Shown here in pieces: positions 8,927 through 17,922 of a DNA stretch of 64,000 nucleotides. Position 1 is the stretch's first letter; every line of letters starts with the position of its first letter. Location of the stretch: positions 2,666,001 to 2,730,000 of the forward strand of contig NZ_CP038256.1 of the NCBI RefSeq assembly GCF_004564075.1. The letters are read 5' to 3'. This DNA is from Microbacterium sediminis (lineage in GTDB: Bacteria > Actinomycetota > Actinomycetes > Actinomycetales > Microbacteriaceae). Position numbers and translations under genes: made by a program. The notes below the pieces were generated by a model. That model searched no databases and was not told the DNA's origin. It saw only the letters and a program-made list of their open reading frames with translations.

Positions 8927-10294
8927 TCAGTCGGCGCCCGCGGGGCCGTCGAACGCGATGACCCAGTCGGCGGCGGGCGGGGGCGGCAGGCTCTCGACGA
9001 ACGGGGCCGCGAGCCCGGTGTAGTGCGCGGGATCCAGCAGGTCGTCGGGATCGCCGCCCGCCTCGGCCACGAGGGCGCGCAGGTCGCCGCCCTCGGCGAC
9101 GGCGCGCACGATGCGGGCCGCCACGTCCTTGCCGAGCACCGCGCTGAGGCGCTCGGACACGATCAGCCCGCCGGTCGCGCCGAGGTTGCGCGCGACGGCC
9201 TCGGCGTCGACGCGCAGGCCCTCGGCCAGCTCCGCGGCGTGCGAGGCGGCGCCGAGACCGAGGCGCAGCAGCTCGCGCAGCGTGGGCCACTCGGCGTGCC
9301 AGGCGCCGTCGGCCCGCTCGTCGGCGAACAGCCCGGCGGCGAGCTGCAGCGTGGCGGCCAGCTGCGGGGCGCGCATGGCGGCCGATCGGATGAGCACCGA
9401 TCGCGCCGGGTTCTGCTTCTGCGGCATGGCGGACGACCCGCCGCCGGAGGGCTCGGACAGCTCGGCGATCTCGGTGCGGGAGGCCGTCGCCACGTCGGTG
9501 GCGAACCGGCCGAGCGCCGCGATCGCCTGGGCCACCGCCTCGCCGATCTCGGTGACGGGCCAGCGCTCCGTGTGCCACGGGATGTCGAGGTTCCCCAGCT
9601 GCAGCTGCTCGGCGAACGCGGCGCGCAGCGCCTGCGCCCGCTCGGGGCCGACCGCCTCCACCGCGGCGGCCATCGTGCCGCCCGCGCCGCCCAGCTGCGC
9701 GAACACGGTGGCCGACGCCGAGCGCACCCGGTCGGCCGCGCGGGCGACACCGCGCTCCCACGTCGCGGCGCGCAGGCCGATGGTCGTCGGCACGGCGTGC
9801 TGGGTGAGGGTGCGTCCCGCGGCCACGAGGTCGCGGTGTGCGCGCGCGAAGGCCTGCAGCGCGAGGGAGACGTGGATCAGATCCGCGCTGATCTCGAGGC
9901 ACGCGTCGCGGGCCAGGAGCATGAGGGCGGTGTCGACGATGTCCTGGCTCGTGGCGCCCCGGTGCACCCACGGCTTCACCGCGTCGGGGGCGCCGGCACG
10001 CAGCGCGGCGACGAGCGGGATCACCGGGTTGCCGCCGGTGACCGCCTCGACCGCCAGGGTCTCGATGCCGATCGGCACATTGAAGAGCGCCTCGGCCTGC
10101 TCGCCCGCCTCGGCCGAGGCCGCGCCGATCGCGGCGTAGGCCTTGACGAGCGCGACCTCCGCCTCGACGAGCGCGCGCAGGTAGGCCGCATCCGACACCG
10201 CGCCGTCGCGCCCGGCGGCGACGGGGTTCAGCAGCCCCACGTCGAACGGCACGGCCGAGCCCGGGTCCTCCGCAGAGAACCCGGGCTCGGTCAC
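8927..10294 (-). CDS. pcaB: 3-carboxy-cis,cis-muconate cycloisomerase
   Basis: A 455-residue member of the fumarase/aspartase (argininosuccinate lyase) superfamily. The superfamily signature is present as G-G-G-S-S-A-M-P-Q-K-Q-N-P. In this neighbourhood it is PcaB, which cyclises 3-carboxymuconate to 4-carboxymuconolactone. The start is uncertain. The GTG at 10294 sits 4 bases after the pcaG stop. An in-frame TTG at 10309 would add five residues and overlap pcaG. Neither has a strong ribosome site, so coupling to pcaG is likely. Confidence 0.91.
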   Translation of the reverse strand: MTEPGFSAEDPGSAVPFDVGLLNPVAAGRDGAVSDAAYLRALVEAEVALVKAYAAIGAASAEAGEQAEALFNVPIGIETLAVEAVTGGNPVIPLVAALRAGAPDAVKPWVHRGATSQDIVDTALMLLARDACLEISADLIHVSLALQAFARAHRDLVAAGRTLTQHAVPTTIGLRAATWERGVARAADRVRSASATVFAQLGGAGGTMAAAVEAVGPERAQALRAAFAEQLQLGNLDIPWHTERWPVTEIGEAVAQAIAALGRFATDVATASRTEIAELSEPSGGGSSAMPQKQNPARSVLIRSAAMRAPQLAATLQLAAGLFADERADGAWHAEWPTLRELLRLGLGAASHAAELAEGLRVDAEAVARNLGATGGLIVSERLSAVLGKDVAARIVRAVAEGGDLRALVAEAGGDPDDLLDPAHYTGLAAPFVESLPPPPAADWVIAFDGPAGAD

Positions 10295-10298
10295 GCCG

Positions 10299-10859
10299 TC
10301 AGTAGGCAAGGAAGACCGTCTCCTTGTCGCCCTGCAGGTGGATGTCGTGGCGCAGGTAGCCGTCCTCGGTGCGCGTGGCGACGAGGGTGGCGCGCTCCGC
10401 CTCCGAGAGGGAGTCGAGCAGCGCGTCGCTCTGACCGGCCGCGATCGCCTCGGGCAGGTAGATGCGCGTGTGCAGCTTGTTGGGCAGGCCGCGGGCGAAG
10501 ACGATCGCGGCGAAGAACGGGGGCTTGCCCTCGTCCGTCGCGCCCGGGTTGCGGGTCCAGAAGTGGTACCCGCCCTCGTCGGTCGTCATGCAGCGGCCGA
10601 AGCCCGTGAAGTGGAAGCCGTCGCGCGCCAGCGAGCTGCGCCCGCGCGGCACGGTGCCGTCGGCGTCGGCGCCGAAGATCTCGACGAGCGCGTCGGGGAT
10701 CGGCGCGCCCGCGCCGTCGTACACGGTGCCGGCGAGCACGATCGAGCCCGGGCTGTGCGGGAACGCGACCTCGTTCATGTGCGGGTACTCGAGGCCGAAG
10801 CGGAAGAACGGGCCGATCGTCTGGCCGGCGGTCGGCTCCAGGGTCTTCTCGGGCGCCAT
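10299..10859 (-). CDS. pcaG: Protocatechuate 3,4-dioxygenase alpha subunit
   Basis: A 186-residue alpha chain of the iron(III) intradiol dioxygenase that opens protocatechuate to 3-carboxy-cis,cis-muconate. It begins with the conserved T-A-G-Q-T-I-G-P-F-F-R-F-G-L segment and contains the intradiol dioxygenase beta-sandwich core. The alpha chain normally lacks the iron ligands. The ATG lies 2 bases after the pcaH stop, so it is part of the pcaHGBDC operon. Confidence 0.94.
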   Translation of the reverse strand: MAPEKTLEPTAGQTIGPFFRFGLEYPHMNEVAFPHSPGSIVLAGTVYDGAGAPIPDALVEIFGADADGTVPRGRSSLARDGFHFTGFGRCMTTDEGGYHFWTRNPGATDEGKPPFFAAIVFARGLPNKLHTRIYLPEAIAAGQSDALLDSLSEAERATLVATRTEDGYLRHDIHLQGDKETVFLAY

Positions 10860-10861
10860 GA

Positions 10862-11677
10862 TCAGTGCTCCCCCTCTTCGGGCTCGAACCAGGTGGCATC
10901 GGGACCGTCGACGACGATGTCCCAGCGGTAGCCCATCGAGAACTCCGGCACCGTGAGGTCGTGGTCGTACTCGGCGATCAGACGCTGGCGAGCCTTCTCG
11001 TCGCGGATGGTGTTGTAGATCGGGTCGAGCGCAAACAGCGGGTCGCCCGGGAAGTACATCTGGGTGATGATGCGCTGCGTGAAGCCCGTGCCGAACAGCG
11101 AGAAGTGGATGTGCGCGGGACGCCACGCGTTGACGTGGTTCTTCCACGGGTACGGGCCCGGCTTGATCGTCGTGAACTTGTAATAGCCGTCGGCGTCGGT
11201 GACGATGCGGCCGGCGCCGGTGAAGTTCGGGTCGAGCGGGGCGGGGTGCTGGTCGCGCTGGTGGATGTAGCGGCCGGCCGCGTTGGCCTGCCAGATCTCC
11301 ACGAGCTGGTGGGCGACGGGGCGACCCCAGCTGTCGAGCACGCGACCCTCGACCGTCATGCGCTCGCCGAGCGGCTCGCCCGAGTGCTGCAGGGTGAGGT
11401 CGGCCTCGAGCGCCGCGACGTCGCGCTGCCCGAAGGCCGGGCTCCACAGCTCGATCGTCTCGGGGTCGACGAGCTGCGGGTTCTTGGTCGGGTGGCGCAG
11501 GATGCTCGAGCGATACGGCGGGAAGTCGTACAGGGTCCCGGGTACCTGCTCACCGGCCGCGACGCGAGCCGCCGCGTCGGCGTGGATCTCCTGGATCTCG
11601 GCGGTGATCTGGCTCTGCGACGCCTGATCCGGTGCCGCGAGCAGCGACTCCGGGGCGGCCGCGGGGGTCTCAGCCAT
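10862..11677 (-). CDS. pcaH: Protocatechuate 3,4-dioxygenase beta subunit
   Basis: The 271-residue beta subunit of the intradiol dioxygenase. The four non-heme iron ligands are all visible: Y137 (A-G-R-Y-I-H-Q), Y176 (P-G-P-Y-P-W), H189 and H191 (P-A-H-I-H-F-S). This is the ring-cleavage step on which all the feeder routes in this window converge. It is the first gene of pcaHGBDC, with an AAGGAG ribosome site and a probable operator 67 bases upstream. Confidence 0.95.
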   Translation of the reverse strand: MAETPAAAPESLLAAPDQASQSQITAEIQEIHADAAARVAAGEQVPGTLYDFPPYRSSILRHPTKNPQLVDPETIELWSPAFGQRDVAALEADLTLQHSGEPLGERMTVEGRVLDSWGRPVAHQLVEIWQANAAGRYIHQRDQHPAPLDPNFTGAGRIVTDADGYYKFTTIKPGPYPWKNHVNAWRPAHIHFSLFGTGFTQRIITQMYFPGDPLFALDPIYNTIRDEKARQRLIAEYDHDLTVPEFSMGYRWDIVVDGPDATWFEPEEGEH

Positions 11678-11743
11678 AGTGTCTCCTTCGACGGGTACGT
11701 GCGGAATCAGCGTGACGCAGGACCCGGATCCATGAACCGCGTT

Positions 11744-11760
11744 CTCCCGATGACTGGGAG
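11744..11760. promoter_or_regulatory. Putative IclR operator upstream of pcaH
   Basis: A dyad, CTCCC-GATGACT-GGGAG, lies 67 bases before pcaH. A near-identical site (TCCC-ACTCACT-GGGAG, 13859-13874) lies in front of pobA. Both share TCCC, a T at the same central place, then ACTGGGAG. The two sites flank the iclR-MFS pair, which makes that IclR protein the obvious candidate for binding them. Confidence 0.55.
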
Positions 11761-11782
11761 TTGCCGTCAGCGTAGCCCACGC

Positions 11783-12541
11783 TCACGCCCGCAGCGCCTT
11801 GGTGAGCTCGCTCGCCGCCTGGCGGACCAGGCCGGCCAGGCGGCGCTCGTCGGCACGATCGATGTGGGCGACCACGCCCACCGCCGCGGGCGGCAGCCCC
11901 GCCACGGAGCCCAGCGCCGCGGCGATCGAGACGTTGCCGAGCGTCATCTCCTCGCGCGCCGTCGCGTAGCCGCGTGCGCGGGTCGCCTCCACGTCCGCCC
12001 GCAGCGCGGCCTCCTCCGTGATCGTGTGCACGGTCTCGCGCTCGAGGCCGGCGGCGCAGTACTGCCCGATCCACTCGTCGCTCTGCAGCGCGAGCAGCGC
12101 CTTGCCCACCCCGACCGCGTGGAGGGCAAGCCGCCCGCCCATGCGGCTGATCGTCGGGATCGAGCCGTGGCCGGTGACCCGGCCGACGAAGAGCGCGGTC
12201 GCCTCGGCGGGGCTCGGGGCGTCGAGCACGGCGAGGTGCACGTTCTCGCCCGTGGCCTCGTAGAGCCGCTGCATGTGGGGCAGCGCCGTCTCGCGCAGCT
12301 GCAGCGCCAGCGGCGACAGCTCGCCGAGCTCGAACAGCCGCTGCCCCACCACGTACCGCCGCCCGGGCACCCGGGACAACAGCCCGAGCTCGACCATGCG
12401 CGCGAGCAGCCGGTGCAGCGTCGAGGGCGACAGCCCCGTCAGCTCACCCAGGCGCGTGGCGCCCAGCTCCGGCTCGTCCTCGCCGAAGCAGGAGAGCACG
12501 CGCATGGCGCGGTCGAGCGTGCCCTCGGCGGCGTCGGTCAT
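11783..12541 (-). CDS. IclR-family regulator, candidate PobR/PcaR
   Basis: A 252-residue IclR regulator with a winged helix (about residues 1-65) and effector domain. It sits between pcaHGBDC and pobA and is cotranscribed with the MFS carrier: its ATG overlaps that gene's stop (ATGA). It is a different branch from the PcaR-like protein at 2.6 kb (no F-V-Q-S-x-x-R-G-L start). Control of pcaH and pobA is inferred from the two matching dyads. The effector could be protocatechuate or 4-hydroxybenzoate. Confidence 0.82.
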   Translation of the reverse strand: MTDAAEGTLDRAMRVLSCFGEDEPELGATRLGELTGLSPSTLHRLLARMVELGLLSRVPGRRYVVGQRLFELGELSPLALQLRETALPHMQRLYEATGENVHLAVLDAPSPAEATALFVGRVTGHGSIPTISRMGGRLALHAVGVGKALLALQSDEWIGQYCAAGLERETVHTITEEAALRADVEATRARGYATAREEMTLGNVSIAAALGSVAGLPPAAVGVVAHIDRADERRLAGLVRQAASELTKALRA

Positions 12542-13818
12542 GCGACCGTCTCGGCATCCTTCCGGTGATCGGCCACGCGCGCCACGGGGATCTGCAGCAC
12601 GACGAGCAGACCGATCACGGCCGCACCGGCGCACACGAAGAACACCCCGGGGTAGCCGCTGCCGGCGGCGATCATGAGGCCGAAGATGTACGGGCCGATG
12701 ATCGCGCCGAACCGTCCGATGCCCGAGGTCAGGCCGATGCCCGTGCCCACCAGGCGCTTCTCGTAGATGTAGCCGGCCATGGCGTACAGCAGCACCGAGG
12801 TCGAGAACACGAACACGCCCGAGATGAAGATCACGCCGTTGAGGACGTACTCGTTGTCCATGCGGATCGCCATGATCAGCAGCAGCACGGTGGCGGCCGC
12901 GAACCAGGCCAGGGCCACGCCCTTGATGCCCTTCGCGTCGGCGAGGCGGCCCGAGATGATGATGCCGGCGATCGCGCCCACGTTGAAGATGAACAGCATG
13001 ACGAGCGAGTTCGCGACGGGGTACCCGGCGGCCGTCATCACCTTGGGCAGCCACGAGTTCAGGCCGTAGATGAGGACGAGGCCCATGAAGTTGGCCACCC
13101 ACAGGCCGATCGTGGCGCGCAGGTAGCGCGGCTTGAGCGTGTCGAGCACGCCCGGCTTGGCGCCGGCGGCGGCGACCACCTCGGCGGCCGCGACCTTGTG
13201 GAACGCCGTCTCGGGGAGCTGGAAGAACATGACGACCGACAGGATCACGCCGAGCGCGCCGCCGACGTAGAAGAGCAGCTCCCACGAGGCGCCGACCCAC
13301 AGCGCGACGAGCGACGCGGCCACGGCGCCCACGTGGTAGCCGGTCATGACGAGGCCGTTGGCCCGCGAACGGCGCTCCGGCGGCGCCGCCTCCTGCATCA
13401 TCGCCAGCGCGACCGGCATGCAGCCGCCCAGGCCCAGGCCCGCGAGGAGGCGCAGCACGGCCATCGCGGCGGGGTTCGGGAACAGCGGCAGCAGCAGCGT
13501 GAAGATCGAGAAGCTCAGGGCCGCAATGATCAGCGGCCACCGGCGCCCGAAGCGGTCGGAGATCGGGCCCATGGCCGCGGCGCCCACGCCGACGCCCACG
13601 AGCGACAGGGTCACGACCACGTTGAGCGCGGCGACGTCCATGCCGGCGTGCTCCGTGAGGGTCGGGATCGCCGCGCCGAGGGCGACGATGTCGTAGCCCT
13701 CGAAGACGACGGTGAACCAGCACAGGAACACCATCCAGCGGCTGGCCGTGACCACGCCCAGCGAGTTCGTGATGGCGGGAGGGCCGCCCAACAGGGTGCG
13801 GCGAGGGGAATTCGACAT
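12538..13818 (-). CDS. pcaK: MFS aromatic acid:H+ symporter (PcaK type)
   Basis: A 426-residue major facilitator protein with about 12 membrane segments. Its first segment carries the F-E-G-Y-D-I-V motif, in which the aspartate is typical of the aromatic acid:H+ symporter subfamily, and the loop after segment 2 reads G-P-I-S-D-R-F-G-R-R. It probably imports 4-hydroxybenzoate or protocatechuate. It is divergent from pobA and coupled to the downstream IclR gene. The ATG has a GAAGGA site. The substrate is inferred from context. Confidence 0.85.
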   Translation of the reverse strand: MSNSPRRTLLGGPPAITNSLGVVTASRWMVFLCWFTVVFEGYDIVALGAAIPTLTEHAGMDVAALNVVVTLSLVGVGVGAAAMGPISDRFGRRWPLIIAALSFSIFTLLLPLFPNPAAMAVLRLLAGLGLGGCMPVALAMMQEAAPPERRSRANGLVMTGYHVGAVAASLVALWVGASWELLFYVGGALGVILSVVMFFQLPETAFHKVAAAEVVAAAGAKPGVLDTLKPRYLRATIGLWVANFMGLVLIYGLNSWLPKVMTAAGYPVANSLVMLFIFNVGAIAGIIISGRLADAKGIKGVALAWFAAATVLLLIMAIRMDNEYVLNGVIFISGVFVFSTSVLLYAMAGYIYEKRLVGTGIGLTSGIGRFGAIIGPYIFGLMIAAGSGYPGVFFVCAGAAVIGLLVVLQIPVARVADHRKDAETVA

Positions 13819-13858
13819 CTTCGTCCTTCGGGTCGGCGACAGTGCGGCACCGATGTTA

Positions 13859-13874
13859 TCCCACTCACTGGGAG
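13859..13874. promoter_or_regulatory. Putative IclR operator in pcaK-pobA promoter
   Basis: TCCC-ACTCACT-GGGAG matches the dyad upstream of pcaH (11744-11760) in arm sequence and spacing. It lies 41 bases before the MFS start and 67 bases before pobA, so one site could control both directions. Confidence 0.55.
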
Positions 13875-13941
13875 GGTGTGATCACGCCGGCTTCGCGGCG
13901 GGGAACACTCGTGACGTTCCCGATCCGTCGAAGGAGACGCC

Positions 13942-15111
13942 ATGCCCGAACGCACCCAGGTCGCCATCGTCGGCGCCGGCCCCGCCGGTCTGCTGCTGTC
14001 GCACCTGCTCGCCGAGGCGGGCATCTCCTCGATCGTGATCGACTCCCGCACCCGCGAGCAGATCGAGACGACGATCCGCGCCGGCATCCTCGAGCAGGGC
14101 ACCGTCGAGGTGCTCCACGAGACCGGCGCCTCCGACCGCGTCCTCACGGTCGGCGACCGTCACGACGGCATCTACCTCGGCTTCGAGGGCGAGCTGCACC
14201 ACATCGACTTCACGTCGCTCATCGGCCGCAACGTGTGGCTCTACCCGCAGCACGAGGTGCTCATCGACCTCATCGCCGCGCGGCTGAAGGGCGGGCAGGA
14301 CCTGCGCTTCGGCGTCACCGCCCAGCGCGTGGAGGACGCCGAGAGCGCGCGCCCGAAGGTGATCGCGACCGACGCCGACGGCGCGGAGCTGACGATCGAG
14401 GCGGACGTCGTCGTCGGCGCCGACGGGTCGCGCAGCGTGGTGCGCCAGGCGATCGTCGGGTCGCACGGCGGCTACTTCCGCGAGTACCCCTTCGCGTGGT
14501 TCGGCATCCTCTGCGAGGCCCCGCCGAGCGCCGACGAGCTCATCTACAGCAACTCGCCCGACGGGTTCGCGCTCATCAGCCAGCGCAGCCCCACCGTGCA
14601 GCGCATGTACTTCCAGTGCGACCCCGAGGCCGACCCCGACGCCCTGAGCGAGGCGCAGATCTGGGACGAGCTGCAGCGGCGCACGCCCGGCACCGAGCTC
14701 AACGAGGGCCGGATCTTCCAGCGCGACGTGCTGAAGTTCCGCAGCTTCGTGGCGTACGAGATGCGCAAGGGCCGCGCGGTGATCGTGGGCGACGCGGCGC
14801 ACACCGTGCCGCCGACGGGCGCGAAGGGCATGAACCTCGCCGTCGCCGACGTCGTGCTGCTCGACAGGGCGATCCGCGCGCTGCTCGAGAACGACGAGCG
14901 CCCGCTCGACGCGTTCTCGGAGACCGCCATGCGCCGGGTGTGGAAGGCACAGCAGTTCTCGTGGTGGATGACCTCGATGCTGCACACCATGCCCGAGGCG
15001 TCGGACTTCGACCGCCGGCGCCAGGTCGCCGAGCTGCGCACCGTCACCGACAGCCGGGCCGGCATGACGTACCTCGCCGAGGCGTACACCGGCTGGCCGC
15101 TGCCGCGGTGA
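13942..15111 (+). CDS. pobA: 4-hydroxybenzoate 3-monooxygenase
   Basis: A 389-residue flavoprotein hydroxylase, the normal length of PobA, that converts 4-hydroxybenzoate to protocatechuate with NAD(P)H and O2. It shows the FAD-binding G-A-G-P-A-G-L at residues 11-17, the D-S-R-T-R-E-Q-I-E-T-T-I-R-A-G-I-L-E-Q-G segment typical of p-hydroxybenzoate hydroxylase, and the second FAD motif V-G-D-A-A-H-T-V-P-P. The ATG has an AAGGAG site. It is divergent from pcaK with a shared operator. It would link the p-coumarate/4-hydroxybenzoate route to pcaHG. Confidence 0.95.
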   Translation: MPERTQVAIVGAGPAGLLLSHLLAEAGISSIVIDSRTREQIETTIRAGILEQGTVEVLHETGASDRVLTVGDRHDGIYLGFEGELHHIDFTSLIGRNVWLYPQHEVLIDLIAARLKGGQDLRFGVTAQRVEDAESARPKVIATDADGAELTIEADVVVGADGSRSVVRQAIVGSHGGYFREYPFAWFGILCEAPPSADELIYSNSPDGFALISQRSPTVQRMYFQCDPEADPDALSEAQIWDELQRRTPGTELNEGRIFQRDVLKFRSFVAYEMRKGRAVIVGDAAHTVPPTGAKGMNLAVADVVLLDRAIRALLENDERPLDAFSETAMRRVWKAQQFSWWMTSMLHTMPEASDFDRRRQVAELRTVTDSRAGMTYLAEAYTGWPLPR

Positions 15112-15141
15112 TCACTACCCGTTGAGGGATAGAGTCGCCGG

Positions 15142-16380
15142 GTGAGCAACGAGGCGAACCGCATTTCCCCCGCGCCGGGCCGAGGCGTCTCGCTCGCCCT
15201 GCTGCTGGCGGCGATCTGCGTCATCGGCATCAACATGCGCGTGACGATCACGGGCGTCGGCCCGCTCCTCGAGCAGATGAGCGCCTCGACGGGCAGCACC
15301 GTGGCGACGCTCAGCACCCTCACGTCGGTCCCCGTGTTCACGTGGGCCGTGCTGTCGTCGTTCGCCCACCCGCTCTCGCACCGGTTCGGCCTGAACCGCG
15401 TGGTGCTGTGGTCGCTGCTGCTGCTCGCCGTCGGCACCGCCGTGCGCTCGCTGCCCGGCCCCGTGTTCTCGCTGTGGTTCGGCACGCTGCTGGTGGGCAT
15501 CGCCCTGGCCGTGGCCAACGTGCTGCTGCCGGCCGTGGTCAAGCGCTCGTTCGGCACGCGCGTGCCGCTGGTGACGAGCATCTACACGGCGCTCTTCGCC
15601 GGCTGCGGCGCGCTCGCCTCGGGCCTCGTGGTGCCGATCTCGTATGCGGCCGAGCCGTCGGGCGGCGACCTGGGCTGGCGCGTCGCGCTGCTGGCCGTGG
15701 CGGCGACGCTGCCCGTGGCGCTCGTGCTGTGGGCGCTGCACATGCGCCGCTTCGGCCGCGACCCCGGCCGCCCCTTCGCGCGGCGCGCCGATCGCGGGCC
15801 GAGCGTGTGGGGAGATCCCGTCGCCTGGCTCGTGGGCCTCTATATGGGCGTGCAGGCGATCTCGTTCTACGTGATGATCACGTGGCTCGCGCCGTACTCG
15901 CGATCGCTGGGGCGCAGCGAGGTGGTCGCGGGCTTCGACGTGATGATCTTCCAGATCGTGGGCGTCATCGGCTCGCTGTCCGTGCCGCTGGTCATGCGCG
16001 GGCGCATGGAGAAGTGGGTGCCGGCCGCACTCCCCGTGCTCGCGGTGCTCGGCTTCGGCGGCATCCTCGTCGCGCCCCAGGCGCTGCTGCTGTGGATCGT
16101 GCTCGCCGGCCTGTGCAGCGGCGGCTCGATCGCGTGCGCACTCACGCTCATGGCCACGCGCGCCCGCGACCACCACACCGCGTCGGCGCTGTCGGGCATG
16201 GCGCAGTCGGTGGGCTACGTGATCGCGGCGATGGCGCCGATCGCGTTCGGCGCGCTGCACACGGCCACGGGCGGCTGGGCCGCCTCGTGGACCTTCCTCA
16301 CCGTCAACGCCGTGGTGCAGATCGCCCTCGGCATCGCGGTGGGCCGCGACCGCCACGTGTTCGACCGCCTCGACCGCTGA
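15142..16380 (+). CDS. MFS transporter, CynX/NimT type
   Basis: A 412-residue major facilitator protein with about 12 hydrophobic segments. The opening N-M-R-V-T-I-T-G-V-G-P-L-L segment is typical of the CynX/NimT (cyanate/2-nitroimidazole) group, most of whose members have unknown substrates. The GTG start has no Shine-Dalgarno; TAGAGT ends 6 nt upstream, so the mRNA is probably leaderless and independent of pobA. Nothing ties it directly to aromatic catabolism except location. Confidence 0.78.
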   Translation: MSNEANRISPAPGRGVSLALLLAAICVIGINMRVTITGVGPLLEQMSASTGSTVATLSTLTSVPVFTWAVLSSFAHPLSHRFGLNRVVLWSLLLLAVGTAVRSLPGPVFSLWFGTLLVGIALAVANVLLPAVVKRSFGTRVPLVTSIYTALFAGCGALASGLVVPISYAAEPSGGDLGWRVALLAVAATLPVALVLWALHMRRFGRDPGRPFARRADRGPSVWGDPVAWLVGLYMGVQAISFYVMITWLAPYSRSLGRSEVVAGFDVMIFQIVGVIGSLSVPLVMRGRMEKWVPAALPVLAVLGFGGILVAPQALLLWIVLAGLCSGGSIACALTLMATRARDHHTASALSGMAQSVGYVIAAMAPIAFGALHTATGGWAASWTFLTVNAVVQIALGIAVGRDRHVFDRLDR

Positions 16381-16398
16381 CCCCGGGCGTGCGGCGTC

Positions 16399-16703
16399 GG
16401 TCTCGACTCCGCGCCTGCGGCGCTGCGCTCGACCCGTCTCCGCTCCGCGCTTCGCGCTCCGGTCGACGAGCCGTGGTGCTCGCGGCGCGACACGAGCGAC
16501 AACCCCCCCCCCCCCCCCCCCGGGCTCGTCGAGCGAAGTGAGCGCAGAGCAAGTGCGTGCGGCATCGGTCTCGACTCCGCGCTTCGCGCTCCGGTCGACG
16601 AGCCGTGATGCCTATGGCGCGACACGAGCGATAACCACCCGGGTTCGTCGACCGAGCGAAGCGAGCGGAGACGGCTCGAGCGAAGCGCAGCGGAGTCGAG
16701 AGC
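16399..16703. repeat. Palindromic repeat locus 3 with poly-C tract
   Basis: The 392-bp gap between the MFS and topoisomerase genes holds two left arms (from 16399 and from about 16567) and two right arms (GGGCTCGTCGAGCGAAG at about 16521 and GGTTCGTCGACCGAGCG at about 16642). The first pair encloses an uninterrupted run of 19 C at 16503-16521. No gene was seen here. Confidence 0.8.
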
Positions 16704-16772
16704 GAGACCGCAAACCCCGTCCAGCGGTGTCAACCCCGCGACGGCGGCCCGGGGCCGCGCGATACTGGCGGC

Positions 16773-17774
16773 ATGGTCCGTCTGCGCCGCACGTTCCCGG
16801 ATCAGCCCGGGTGGACGCGGCGCAAGGCCGGGCGCGGCTTCGTGTACCTCGATCGCGACGGCTCGCGCCTGCCCGAGGAGGCGGTCGAGCGGATCCGCGC
16901 GCTGGCGATCCCGCCCGCGTGGCGGGACGTGTGGATCACGCCGCACGAGAACGGGCACCTGCAGGCGGTCGGCACGGACGACGCCGGGCGGCGGCAGTAC
17001 CTTTATCACCCGCAGTGGCGGGCGCGACGCGACGCCGCCAAGTTCGACCGCGTGCTCGACTTCGGGGCCGCGCTGGGCCGCGCCCGGCCGCGGCTGCTCG
17101 AGGATCTCGCGCGCGACGGCATGCCGCAGGAGCGCGCCTGCGCCGTCGCGGTGCGACTGCTCGATCTCGGCTGCTTCCGGATCGGCGACGACGTGTACGG
17201 CGATCGCTACGGCAGCTACGGGCTCACCACCCTCGAGCGCGCGCACGTGCGCCGCACCGGGGGTGTGCTCGTGTTCCGCTTCACCGGCAAGTCGGGGATC
17301 ACCCACCGCATCGAGATCGACGACGAGCCGGTGTGCACGGCGATCGAGACCATGCGCCGGCGGCGCGACGACGAGGCCGCGCTGCTGGCCTTCCGCGGCC
17401 CGGACGGCTGGCGCCGGCTGACGCCTGCCCTCGTCAACGACTACGTGCGCGCCTCCACCGGGACCGACGCGACCGCCAAGGACTTCCGCACCTGGCACGG
17501 CACGGTGCTGGCCGCCACCCATCTCGCCGAGAACCACGTCGAGGGCGCCTCGGCCACGGCGCGCAAGCGCGCGATCGCGGCGACGATGCGCGAGGTGGCG
17601 GCGTTCCTCGGCAACACCCCGGCGGTGGCGCGCGCCTCGTACGTCGACCCGCGCGTGGTGTCGGCCTTCGAGGAAGGCCGCACGATCGAGCGCGCGGTGC
17701 GGCGCCGCCATCCCGACGCCGACGCGCGCCAGCTGGCGCTGGAGCGGGCGACGATCCGCCTCATCCGGGACTGA
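16773..17774 (+). CDS. DNA topoisomerase IB
   Basis: A 333-residue, poxvirus-type type IB topoisomerase of the form found in many actinobacteria. It relaxes supercoils through a 3'-phosphotyrosyl intermediate. The likely nucleophile is Y290 in R-A-S-Y-V-D-P. Upstream are the expected catalytic stretches: K-F-D-R-V-L-D, the R-x-G region (F-R-I-G-D-D-V-Y-G-D-R-Y-G-S-Y-G-L-T-T-L) and F-T-G-K-S-G, followed by the F-R-T-W-H-G-T box. GATACT ends 6 nt before the ATG and there is no ribosome site, so it is probably leaderless. Confidence 0.9.
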   Translation: MVRLRRTFPDQPGWTRRKAGRGFVYLDRDGSRLPEEAVERIRALAIPPAWRDVWITPHENGHLQAVGTDDAGRRQYLYHPQWRARRDAAKFDRVLDFGAALGRARPRLLEDLARDGMPQERACAVAVRLLDLGCFRIGDDVYGDRYGSYGLTTLERAHVRRTGGVLVFRFTGKSGITHRIEIDDEPVCTAIETMRRRRDDEAALLAFRGPDGWRRLTPALVNDYVRASTGTDATAKDFRTWHGTVLAATHLAENHVEGASATARKRAIAATMREVAAFLGNTPAVARASYVDPRVVSAFEEGRTIERAVRRRHPDADARQLALERATIRLIRD

Positions 17775-17785
17775 ACCCGGTTGCG

Positions 17786-17871
17786 CCCGCACAACGACGG
17801 CCATCCGCGGGCGCCGCGCCCGAATCGAGGCCGAGAGGAGGGAGCGGCCGATTCTGCCGTCGTTGTGCGGG
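17786..17871. repeat. 15-bp inverted repeat with long loop
   Basis: CCCGCACAACGACGG (17786-17800) and its exact complement (17857-17871) flank a 56-base loop between the topoisomerase stop and the M56 gene. It may be a terminator for the topoisomerase gene or a small non-autonomous element. The loop is GC-rich and has no open frame of note. Confidence 0.6.
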
Positions 17872-17922
17872 CCGGCCCGAGGACTCCGCCGCCGGACGCA
17901 TTCCGCCGCATAGGCTTGACGG

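Noticed and set aside
15116..15129. Dyad ACCC-GTTGA-GGGA before the CynX-type MFS gene as a further IclR operator
   Set aside because: The arms are short and the spacing (5) differs from the pcaH and pobA sites (7).
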